Shown here in pieces: positions 1-5,302 of a DNA stretch of 9,300 bases. Source of the stretch: Lentisphaerota bacterium. Its GTDB lineage: Bacteria; Verrucomicrobiota; Lentisphaeria; Oligosphaerales; Oligosphaeraceae. Position 1 is the stretch's first letter, and each line of letters starts with the position of its first letter. Under the pieces are notes generated by a model. The model did not search any database, was not told the origin of the DNA, and saw nothing but the letters and a program-made list of their open reading frames with translations. The DNA is taken from assembly GCA_012799755.1 (NCBI GenBank), contig JAAZKQ010000594.1, positions 1 to 9,300 on the forward strand, read 5' to 3'. Both the position numbers and the translations under genes were made by a program.

Positions 1-13
1 AACGGCCAATTAT

Positions 14-30
14 CAATCGGTGACCGATTG
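14..30. promoter_or_regulatory. 17-bp perfect palindrome upstream of the oxidoreductase gene
   Basis: CAATCGGT-G-ACCGATTG has two perfect 8-base arms around a single central G, and lies about 130 bases before the first gene. There is no T-run after it, so it is a poor terminator. Its size and symmetry fit an operator for a dimeric repressor, for example of the LacI or GntR type, but no regulator gene is visible. The role is inference. Confidence 0.4.
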
Positions 31-83
31 CCATTCTATCCATCGCGACCGTTTTGTTACATAGCCCGCAGGGTGATCGGGGG

Positions 84-89
84 TATATT
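84..89 (+). promoter_or_regulatory. Possible -10 box for the oxidoreductase gene
   Basis: TATATT fits a sigma-70 -10 hexamer and lies 70 bases before the start codon, between the palindrome at 14-30 and the gene. No good -35 sits at 16-18 bases; the nearest candidate, TTACAT at 57-62, is 21 bases away. Treat as tentative. Confidence 0.25.
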
Positions 90-159
90 AGCATTTTCTC
101 GACCCATGATGTTTTGGAGTTCGGTCTCGCCACAGAATGCAAGAACAAGGAGCAAAGAC

Positions 160-1143
160 ATGGCAATTCGTATTGGCTTGATTGGTGCAGGGCGAATGGG
201 CGCGAACACGCATGCGCCGGCGATCACGGTTCGCGAGGACGTGGTCATTAGCGCGGTGTACGACCCGTTGCCGGCGGCGGCGCAGGTCGTCAGGGACAAA
301 TACCAGGCGACGATTTGCGAATCGGCAGAGGCTCTTGCGGCGCGGGCCGATGTTGACGCGGTGATGATCTGTTCGCCGACCTACACGCATATTGAGGGCA
401 TCCGCGCCACGGCCAAGACCGGCAAGCCGATATTCTGCGAAAAGCCCTTATGCCGCAGCTTGGCCGAGGCCGATGAGATTCTCAAACTTCTCAAGGGCTA
501 TCAGGCGCCGGTGACAGTGGGCTTTGTGCGCCGTTTTGGCGCCGGCCAGCAGAAATTCTACGAAATTGTATCCTCCGGCGTGCTCGGGCCTCTGCGCATA
601 GCGACGGCCGAGATGATGCTCGGCGTCTACAAACGGCAGGAGGGCGACTGGTTTGCGGATTTTGCTCTCAGCGGCGGCATGATACTCGACATGTTCATCC
701 ATCATTTTGACCTGTTCAACTGGTCGTTTGGCATGCCGCAGCGAGTGTATGCGCAAGGCACCCTGCTCAGCCGCAAGCAGCCCGAGCCGGCTGACTACGT
801 TTCGGGGACGATGACTTTCCGCAATGGCGTGATCTGCAATCTCAGCGGCGGCTGGCTGCGTTTTGGTCGCAGCAACAACTACATGGATGTCTATGGCGAT
901 AATGGCTGCGTGAGCTACAAGTGGGGCGCGCCGAATGTGACGCTGATCTTGAAGGGCCAGGAGCCCGTCGTCTATGAAACGCCCGAGCCGCTGCCGGTCT
1001 TTCAAGCTGAAGACAATGTTTGGCTGGACGCCATTCTGGGCAAGGGCAAGGTCAAAGTGACGCTCGAAGACGGTGTGAATGCCGTCAAAGTCGCCTTGGC
1101 TCTGATCGAGTCCGCACAGAGCAATCGTGTGATTGAACTCTGA
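160..1143 (+). CDS. Gfo/Idh/MocA family NAD(P)-dependent oxidoreductase
   Basis: A 327-aa cytoplasmic dehydrogenase of the glucose-fructose oxidoreductase / inositol dehydrogenase / MocA superfamily. Residues 6-14 (GLIGAGRMG) form the N-terminal Rossmann dinucleotide-binding turn. The family EKP motif is at 94-96, with K95 the expected catalytic lysine. The C-terminal substrate half carries GG at 172-173 then D177, H181 and D184, matching the D-x3-H catalytic spacing of inositol dehydrogenases. The start at 160 is chosen because AAGGAG (147-152) sits 7 bases before it and the Rossmann strand begins at residue 3; an in-frame ATG at 28 would add 44 residues with no such signal. Length is close to the family norm. 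These enzymes oxidise or epimerise sugars, inositols or their derivatives; the sequence does not reveal the substrate. The next gene starts 70 bases later on the same strand with no terminator between, so co-transcription is likely. Confidence 0.93.
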   Translation: MAIRIGLIGAGRMGANTHAPAITVREDVVISAVYDPLPAAAQVVRDKYQATICESAEALAARADVDAVMICSPTYTHIEGIRATAKTGKPIFCEKPLCRSLAEADEILKLLKGYQAPVTVGFVRRFGAGQQKFYEIVSSGVLGPLRIATAEMMLGVYKRQEGDWFADFALSGGMILDMFIHHFDLFNWSFGMPQRVYAQGTLLSRKQPEPADYVSGTMTFRNGVICNLSGGWLRFGRSNNYMDVYGDNGCVSYKWGAPNVTLILKGQEPVVYETPEPLPVFQAEDNVWLDAILGKGKVKVTLEDGVNAVKVALALIESAQSNRVIEL

Positions 1144-1213
1144 GACGACGACAGGCACTGAAGTGCGTCAGCCGCCTCGGCAGCCGCCGTGCGATGACAA
1201 GGAGAAAACGCAA

Positions 1214-3415
1214 ATGAAGAAAATTTTCGTCTGTATGCTCGTGGCGACCGCAGCGGCCCTCGCGCAGATTCAGCAGCAGCCCGCCGGCGGGGTTGTATGG
1301 ACCAATGTCGGCCCCGGCGGCGGCGGCTACATTCAGAGCATTGCCGCCAGCTTTTTTGATGCCGATGAGCTCTTCGTCGGCTGCGACGTCGGCGGCTTCT
1401 ACCGTTCGACGGATGGCGGCAAGAGCTACCAGGTGCACAACACGGGGCTGCAAGATTACTACGTGGAGGTGGTTGCGCCGCACCCGGCCGATCCCGAGTT
1501 GATCTTCCTCGGTTGTCGCAGCGGGGTGTATCGCAGCCGTGACCGCGGTCGCAGTTGGCAATGGCTGCGCGAGGGTTTTCCAGCGATCAGCGGGTGGAGC
1601 TGGTCCGCGGCTATTTCGGCCATTGCCTTTGTGCCGGGCAAGCCGCAGGTGGTCTACGCAGCTGTTGGCGATCCGCGCGGCGGCAAGCATTATCGCAGCG
1701 AAATCTATCGTTCGCTGGACGGCGGCGACAGCTGGACGCAGATTGTCTCGCCGGGGCAGTTGCCGGAGAAGTGCAACATCACGGCCTTGCAGATTGATCC
1801 CCGCAACGATCAGCGCCTGCTGATTGCCGGCAGCTGCGGCGTTTTCATCAGCACTGACGGTGGCGCCAGCTGGCAGGAGAGCAATGACGGGCTGCCGGCG
1901 CATCGCCGCGCCCGGCGTCTGGTCATAGCGCCGAGCAACCCGGACGTGGTTTATCTGAGTATGTGTGCGGCGTCAGGAGAGAAACCTTGGCAGGGCGGCG
2001 TGTATCGCTCGGACGACGGCGGGCGCAGTTGGCAGGCGCGCTGCACGGGCTTGCCGAATCACGTGGCGCCGAAGGCCAGTGATACGGTGATGCTTACCAG
2101 CAATGTGGATCGCTTGCAGGTTGACCCGCGCGATGCGGACAAAGTCTGGGCCGGCGGTCGTGCCTGGGTGAACGCCACGGTCTATCTGAGCCGCGATGGC
2201 GGCCAAAACTGGCAAACCGTGCTCAGGAACACCCACCTGGAAGACCCTAACTACCAATCCGGCTGGATTAACTTCTGGGGGCCGAGCGTTACCTGCCTGA
2301 CGCTGTCGCCCGTCAAACCCGACCGCCTTTATTTCGGCACCTCCGGCCATGTCATTCGTACGGATAACGATGGCCGCAGCTGGGAGCAGCATTATTGTCG
2401 CCAATTTGATGATGGCCGCATCGCCGGCACCGGCCTGGAGGTGACCTGCCTGCACAATGTCATGCCCCATCCGCGCATTGCCGACAAGGTATTCTTCGGC
2501 TATTTCGATATTGGTTTGCTGTGGACTGACGATGGCGGCGAAAGCTTCCGGCGCTCTGTGCAGGGCATCCCCAGAGCACATCAGAATTCGTGTTTTACGA
2601 TGGTTTTCGACACCCGCGACGACGCTCGTGCCTGGGCCGTTTTCGGATCCTGGGGCGGTGGCGGCAGCGGCATTATGGCTGAAACGCGTGACTGCGGGCA
2701 GAGCTGGACGCCGCTGACCCACGAGAACAGCGGCCTCGGCAGTGACAAGCCCGGCAATCTCACGGCACTGCCCGGCGCCGATGGGGCCACCGTGCTGTAC
2801 CTCACCCAGAAGTCCAAGGGGCTGCTCTGTAGCAGTGATGGCGGGCAGAGTTGGCAGCCGCGCAATGCGGGCTTGCCGGATACGGATATACGCCTGTTCG
2901 CGGCGCATCCCACGGTGGCAGGCAAGATGTTCTGCCTCTTCAGTGCCGGCAAAGACCGCGAGCCCGCTGCCTATCTGTCGCAGGATGGCGGCCAGAGCTG
3001 GAGCAAGGCCGGCGACCTGCCTTGTTCGGACCTCAAGCGGATCGTCGTCGCCGAGGACGGCGTGGTCTACGTGACCGGGCGGGTCAGCCGCGAGCATCAA
3101 GGGGGGCTTTTTGCCAGTCGCGATGACGGCAAGAGCTGGCAAAAGCTTTTCGCCAACAAATTTGCCCAGGGGCTTGCGGTGGATCCGCGTAATCCCCGGC
3201 GCATTGTCATCGGTCTGATAGACCACCCCTATCATGACCAGTGCACGGGTGACGGCGTCTATGTGAGCAATGATGGCGGCGGCAGCTGGCAATGCCTCAA
3301 CAACGAGACCTTGCATAATCTTTCGGCGACCTGCATCGCCTTCGATCCGCAGCGCCCAAACAAACTTTGGATCGGCACCGGCGGCAATGGACTGTTCTAC
3401 ACCACCTTGGAATGA
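1214..3415 (+). CDS. Secreted GH74-like double beta-propeller protein with Asp boxes
   Basis: A 733-aa exported protein. The start at 1214 is preceded by AAGGAG (1199-1204, 9-base spacing) and opens a signal peptide: MKK, a hydrophobic run, and an A-L-A cleavage site at about residue 17. The longer in-frame start at 1133 lacks these. Thirteen Asp boxes (S/T-x-D-x-G-x-S/N-W-like) are visible, the first at 65-72, 108-115 and 167-174 and the last at about 685-692. That number and length fit two seven-bladed propellers, as in GH74 xyloglucanases and sortilin/VPS10-type domains. The N-terminus has GGGGY (35-39) followed by CDVGGFYRS (57-65), resembling the GH74 pattern in which the Asp of TDxGGxYR is catalytic; D58 would be that residue. 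A second candidate is D432 in YFDIG, at the start of the second half. GH74 enzymes cleave beta-glucans such as xyloglucan, but many proteins of this fold are uncharacterised, so the activity is inference. Automated tools may call it sialidase-like or YVTN/BNR repeat. Probably an operon partner of the oxidoreductase upstream. Confidence 0.85.
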   Translation: MKKIFVCMLVATAAALAQIQQQPAGGVVWTNVGPGGGGYIQSIAASFFDADELFVGCDVGGFYRSTDGGKSYQVHNTGLQDYYVEVVAPHPADPELIFLGCRSGVYRSRDRGRSWQWLREGFPAISGWSWSAAISAIAFVPGKPQVVYAAVGDPRGGKHYRSEIYRSLDGGDSWTQIVSPGQLPEKCNITALQIDPRNDQRLLIAGSCGVFISTDGGASWQESNDGLPAHRRARRLVIAPSNPDVVYLSMCAASGEKPWQGGVYRSDDGGRSWQARCTGLPNHVAPKASDTVMLTSNVDRLQVDPRDADKVWAGGRAWVNATVYLSRDGGQNWQTVLRNTHLEDPNYQSGWINFWGPSVTCLTLSPVKPDRLYFGTSGHVIRTDNDGRSWEQHYCRQFDDGRIAGTGLEVTCLHNVMPHPRIADKVFFGYFDIGLLWTDDGGESFRRSVQGIPRAHQNSCFTMVFDTRDDARAWAVFGSWGGGGSGIMAETRDCGQSWTPLTHENSGLGSDKPGNLTALPGADGATVLYLTQKSKGLLCSSDGGQSWQPRNAGLPDTDIRLFAAHPTVAGKMFCLFSAGKDREPAAYLSQDGGQSWSKAGDLPCSDLKRIVVAEDGVVYVTGRVSREHQGGLFASRDDGKSWQKLFANKFAQGLAVDPRNPRRIVIGLIDHPYHDQCTGDGVYVSNDGGGSWQCLNNETLHNLSATCIAFDPQRPNKLWIGTGGNGLFYTTLE

Positions 3416-3522
3416 GATAGATAGTCCGAGGCCAATGGCAGGCGCAAGCGTATGCCGGAGGCTAACGGCAGACGTTCATTTTTCGGGCGGGGCACGTTTC
3501 GCTTCGCGGCTGCTTGCGCTGT

Positions 3523-3574
3523 TTGCGGGGTCATGTCACGCTGCGGGCTACAAGCCCGCAGCACAACCGGGAGA
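3523..3574. repeat. REP-like palindromic repeat, copy 1
   Basis: A 52-bp unit that recurs at 3608-3659 with only two differences. Its core is a perfect hairpin: GCTGCGGGCT (3540-3549), loop ACA, AGCCCGCAGC (3553-3562). The size, the GC-rich perfect stem and the paired occurrence between genes are typical of bacterial REP elements, which can be mobilised by RAYT-type transposases. No transposase is in the window. The two copies lie 85 bp apart in the same orientation. Confidence 0.75.
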
Positions 3575-3607
3575 CCTGGACTTGGGTTGTTCGGTGACTG
3601 GCGCCGC

Positions 3608-3659
3608 TTGCGGGGTCATGTCACGCTGCGGGCTGCAAGCCCGCAGCACAGCCGGGAGA
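3608..3659. repeat. REP-like palindromic repeat, copy 2
   Basis: Second copy of the 52-bp unit at 3523-3574, same orientation. Stem GCTGCGGGCT (3625-3634), loop GCA, AGCCCGCAGC (3638-3647). One difference from copy 1 falls in the hairpin loop (ACA to GCA) and the other in the right flank (CAACCG to CAGCCG), so the stem itself is fully preserved. Confidence 0.75.
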
Positions 3660-3682
3660 GGGCGCGCTTGGTTCCGCAGAAC

Positions 3683-3714
3683 GGACAGGGAACAGGTGCC
3701 TGTCCACCCTGTCC
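3683..3714. repeat. Nested palindrome, second repeat type
   Basis: GGACAGGG (3683-3690) pairs with CCCTGTCC (3707-3714), and inside them ACAGG (3692-3696) pairs with CCTGT (3699-3703), giving an almost continuous hairpin. The downstream sequence is only mildly T-rich (TCTTTAT), so a terminator role is possible but weak. It differs in sequence from the repeats at 3523 and 3608 and may be another dispersed palindrome family. Confidence 0.5.
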
Positions 3715-3718
3715 TCTT

Positions 3719-3871
3719 TATCAATGAGTGCCATTTACTATTTTTTCAGGAAAAATTTTGTTTTAGCTATTGAGATTCACCTGAGAAATTCGTATACTAT
3801 GTGCAATTGGTTACCGCAGATTTGAATAGCGGGTATGAGCATGTGGAACATGCACAAAGAGGGTGTGACCA
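3719..3871 (+). repeat. Upstream copy of a duplicated promoter/leader
   Basis: Aligns along its length with 3953-4107, which leads directly into the next gene. Both begin with TATCAATGAGT. The ungapped block 3742-3780 matches 3975-4013 at 31 of 39 bases. Later conserved pieces are GTTACCGCAGATTTGAAT (3810-3827), GCATGTGGAAC (3839-3849) and AAAGAGGGTGTGACCA (3856-3871). The last corresponds to the ribosome-site and start-codon region of the downstream copy, but this copy has CCAGA where the other has TCATGA, so it lacks the start codon. It holds a better promoter than the downstream copy. Confidence 0.75.
3770..3798 (+). promoter_or_regulatory. Sigma-70-like promoter in the upstream leader copy
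   Basis: TTGAGA (3770-3775), a 17-base spacer, then TATACT (3793-3798): near-consensus hexamers at ideal spacing. Transcription would start near 3805 and run through the foldable block at 3873-3952 towards the tailed-protein gene at 4107. No terminator with a T-run separates it from that gene, so it may act as a second, distal promoter or make a small RNA. Confidence 0.55.
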
Positions 3872-3872
3872 G

Positions 3873-3952
3873 ATATATGGCGTCTCCTTGGTGCTTTGCC
3901 GTTTTGCGGCCAAGGGTGCCAAGCGCTTGGTGCAGCTTGCTGAAGCCGCAAA
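3873..3952 (+). other. Foldable 80-base block between the two leader copies
   Basis: Not part of the duplicated sequence. TTTGCGGC (3903-3910) is perfectly complementary to GCCGCAAA (3945-3952), closing about 34 bases that contain the 12-base palindrome CCAAGCGCTTGG (3919-3930) and a GCTT/AAGC pair (3935-3938, 3943-3946). This could be a structured RNA transcribed from the promoter at 3770, or what remains of a gene that once followed the upstream leader. No credible coding frame is seen: the one open frame runs on into the second leader and resembles nothing recognised. Confidence 0.35.
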
Positions 3953-4107
3953 TATCAATGAGTAACCGATTGTGTTTTTCAAGAATAGTTTTATTTGAGC
4001 TGCTGAAATTCACGCGAAAAGTGTTATATTACGCATTTCTGTTAGTCGCAGATCTGAATGGCAACAACGTGCGCATGTGAACGTAATATAGAAAGAGAGT
4101 GCGATCA
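3953..4107 (+). repeat. Downstream copy of the duplicated promoter/leader
   Basis: Counterpart of 3719-3871, offset by about 234 bases. It begins with TATCAATGAGT (3953-3963) and ends at the A of the start codon at 4107. Conserved pieces are GTTAGTCGCAGATCTGAAT (4041-4059), GCATGTGAAC (4073-4082) and AAAGAGAGTGCGATCA (4092-4107, 13 of 16 bases shared with the upstream copy). This is the leader that serves the tailed-protein gene. Confidence 0.75.
4003..4030 (+). promoter_or_regulatory. Proximal promoter of the tailed-protein gene
   Basis: CTGAAA (4003-4008), a 16-base spacer, then TATATT (4025-4030), aligned with the stronger promoter in the upstream leader copy. Transcription would begin near 4037, leaving a leader of about 70 bases. 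TATATTACG (4025-4033) is the perfect inverse of CGTAATATA (4082-4090), so the -10 region and the stretch just before the ribosome site form a 9-base inverted repeat. Confidence 0.45.
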
Positions 4108-4868
4108 TGAAGAAGTTTGTGGTATTTTTGGTGATGGCCTTGACGAGTGTGTCGGCTTTTGCCGCTTTCCAGTACAGCGTCGTGAAAAGTACGGTGGCAG
4201 GCAAGTGGAATGATGGCGGCCCGAACATGGGTGTTTACGGCTATGCCTACAGCATCAAGGTAACCGAAGGTTCAGGGGCCATATACATTGTGGATAAAAT
4301 TAACAACCTGTACAGCATGTCGGGCAACAACGAGCTACTGAGCTTGGAGGTTGACATGTCTTCCACCAGCAACTACGGCTGGGTGGATGTGGCCACCGGT
4401 GTCGCCCATAATGCCGAAGGCTCAACCATAGCAACCTACAGCGAACAGAAGAACGAGTGGAACGATTTGGTTACCCAGACGGGTTACAAGCTGGGCGACT
4501 TCAGTGCCGGCGATGAAATCGGCGTGTGGCTGAGGCCCAAAAACTATGACTTCACCGGCGCGTCGGTATTCCATAAAGACAACCCGATCAATAGCCCGCA
4601 GATGACCTATCGGAATGCCCAGGTGGGCCAGGACGCAACCGGCATGGACTTGTATCAGCTGGATTACACGGGGATCGGTGACGATGGTTCCATCTTCTTT
4701 GGCTTTTACGGCGCTGCCGGCACCGGCGGCGACACCGGCGACGGTACCGGCGGCGACACAGGCGGCCCGGTTGGCCAGCCCCTGCCGGGCACGTTGGCTA
4801 CCTTGCTCCTTGGCGGCGCCATCGGTGGCGCTGCGGGCATGAAGAAACGCCGCAATAAAAAAGCCTGA
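4107..4868 (+). CDS. Secreted protein with a PEP-CTERM-like sorting tail
   Basis: A 253-aa exported protein of unrecognised family. It begins with a signal peptide (MKK, hydrophobic run, A-F-A cleavage near residue 19). The middle, about 20-204, is rich in aromatic, Ser, Thr and Asn residues and probably beta-rich; no domain is recognised. Residues 205-220 are a low-complexity Gly/Asp/Thr linker encoded by short tandem repeats. The tail has PLPG (225-228), a hydrophobic stretch (229-245) and a basic end KKRRNKK (246-252). That order (short Pro motif, membrane span, Arg/Lys cluster) is the layout of PEP-CTERM proteins sorted by exosortases, with PLPG in place of the usual PEP. An EpsI-like exosortase partner lies at 8776-9300. 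The start at 4107 has a weak ribosome site, GAGAG (4095-4099), 7 bases upstream. It stands alone as a transcription unit between the duplicated leader and the terminator at 4900. Likely a surface or matrix protein; the exact role is unknown. Confidence 0.85.
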   Translation: MKKFVVFLVMALTSVSAFAAFQYSVVKSTVAGKWNDGGPNMGVYGYAYSIKVTEGSGAIYIVDKINNLYSMSGNNELLSLEVDMSSTSNYGWVDVATGVAHNAEGSTIATYSEQKNEWNDLVTQTGYKLGDFSAGDEIGVWLRPKNYDFTGASVFHKDNPINSPQMTYRNAQVGQDATGMDLYQLDYTGIGDDGSIFFGFYGAAGTGGDTGDGTGGDTGGPVGQPLPGTLATLLLGGAIGGAAGMKKRRNKKA

Positions 4869-4899
4869 TGGCATAGCAGCAACTGAATAGTCTCGGCAT

Positions 4900-4939
4900 C
4901 GGTCGGTATTCGCAAGAGTGAGTACCGACCGTTTTTTTT
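4900..4939 (+). terminator. Rho-independent terminator after the tailed-protein gene
   Basis: CGGTCGGTA (4900-4908) pairs perfectly with TACCGACCG (4923-4931), giving a 9-bp GC-rich stem with a 14-base loop, directly followed by eight T residues (4932-4939). It lies 31 bases past the stop codon and closes the single-gene unit. Confidence 0.92.
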
Positions 4940-5302
4940 GATTGACGATGTTGGCGCGTCAAATTCGGGCGCCCTTTGATAATATTACACATAGCTCTTA
5001 CCCAAGTACGCTGGAAGCGTGCAACATAGCGGCCATGGAAATGTGTTCTCCCGATCCAGCGGCGGCGACGAGGGGACACCCATTGGCGCCAATGGGTTGG
5101 CGCGATGGGGCATTGCTCTAAGCAAGGTGTGGCTTGGTTCGTGTTCCGCCGGCTGACGCCATAAAAAGCAGTTTGGAAGTGCAATGTGTGCGGTTTGGCG
5201 TCAGTAATGGCGTTGATTGGAGCGTTATTCAGACGGATGTCCAGGCGGTTTTTCAGCATCGAGGCGGTCGGCAGCATTGCCAAATCAGACAGGAGAGGTA
5301 TC
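4940..5302 (+). other. Palindrome-rich leader before the BNR_4 gene
   Basis: No gene is supported in this 363-base stretch. It holds TTGACG/CGTCAA (4942-4947, 4957-4962) as a possible operator, an AT-rich patch at 4977-4990 that may include a -10 box but without a matching -35, a 20-base perfect palindrome at 5078-5097, a small hairpin TTGCT/AGCAA (5113-5117, 5121-5125), and a 9-base inverted repeat CTGACGCCA/TGGCGTCAG (5153-5161, 5196-5204). An in-frame ATG at 5186 could extend the next gene, but lacks a ribosome site and would bury its signal peptide. Confidence 0.5.
5078..5097. promoter_or_regulatory. 20-base perfect palindrome
   Basis: ACCCATTGGC is followed at once by its exact reverse complement GCCAATGGGT, with no spacer. 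A continuous palindrome without a loop or T-run suits a protein-binding site better than a terminator. It lies about 205 bases before the BNR_4 gene start. The function is inference. Confidence 0.4.

Larger units (their letters stand above)
3416..3718. other. Non-coding region carrying short palindromic repeats
   Basis: No convincing gene is seen. Overlapping open frames here have no ribosome site or domain, and their protein-like look comes from the repeats listed separately. At its left end is an imperfect direct repeat, GAGGCCAATGGCAG (3428-3441) and GAGGCTAACGGCAG (3458-3471); TGCCG/CGGCA (3453-3457, 3466-3470) could form a small stem. No clear intrinsic terminator for the gene ending at 3415 was found. 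Confidence 0.6.

Noticed and set aside
1973..3316. A 447-codon open frame on the minus strand opposite the propeller gene
   Set aside because: It lies wholly inside the well-supported plus-strand gene, is low-complexity and Ala-rich, and matches no family; it reflects GC-rich codon use on the other strand. The same holds for the minus-strand frames at 448-1158 and 1085-1903.
3270..3773. Overlapping plus-strand frames of 167 and 91 codons at the end of and after the propeller gene
   Set aside because: They overlap the gene end, have no ribosome site, and their similar segments come from translating the REP-like repeats.
3835..4080. An 81-codon frame in the duplicated leader region
   Set aside because: It crosses both leader copies and the promoter of the next gene, has no recognisable domain, and its best internal start has no proper ribosome spacing.
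4591..4601. Further REP half-sites (ATAGCCCGCAG at 61-71 and 4591-4601)
   Set aside because: Only one arm is present and the second lies in coding sequence, so these are probably chance matches.
5186..5302. Upstream ATG extension of the BNR_4 gene
   Set aside because: No ribosome site, and it would place 39 residues in front of a clear signal peptide; GTG at 5303 has a strong AGGAG.
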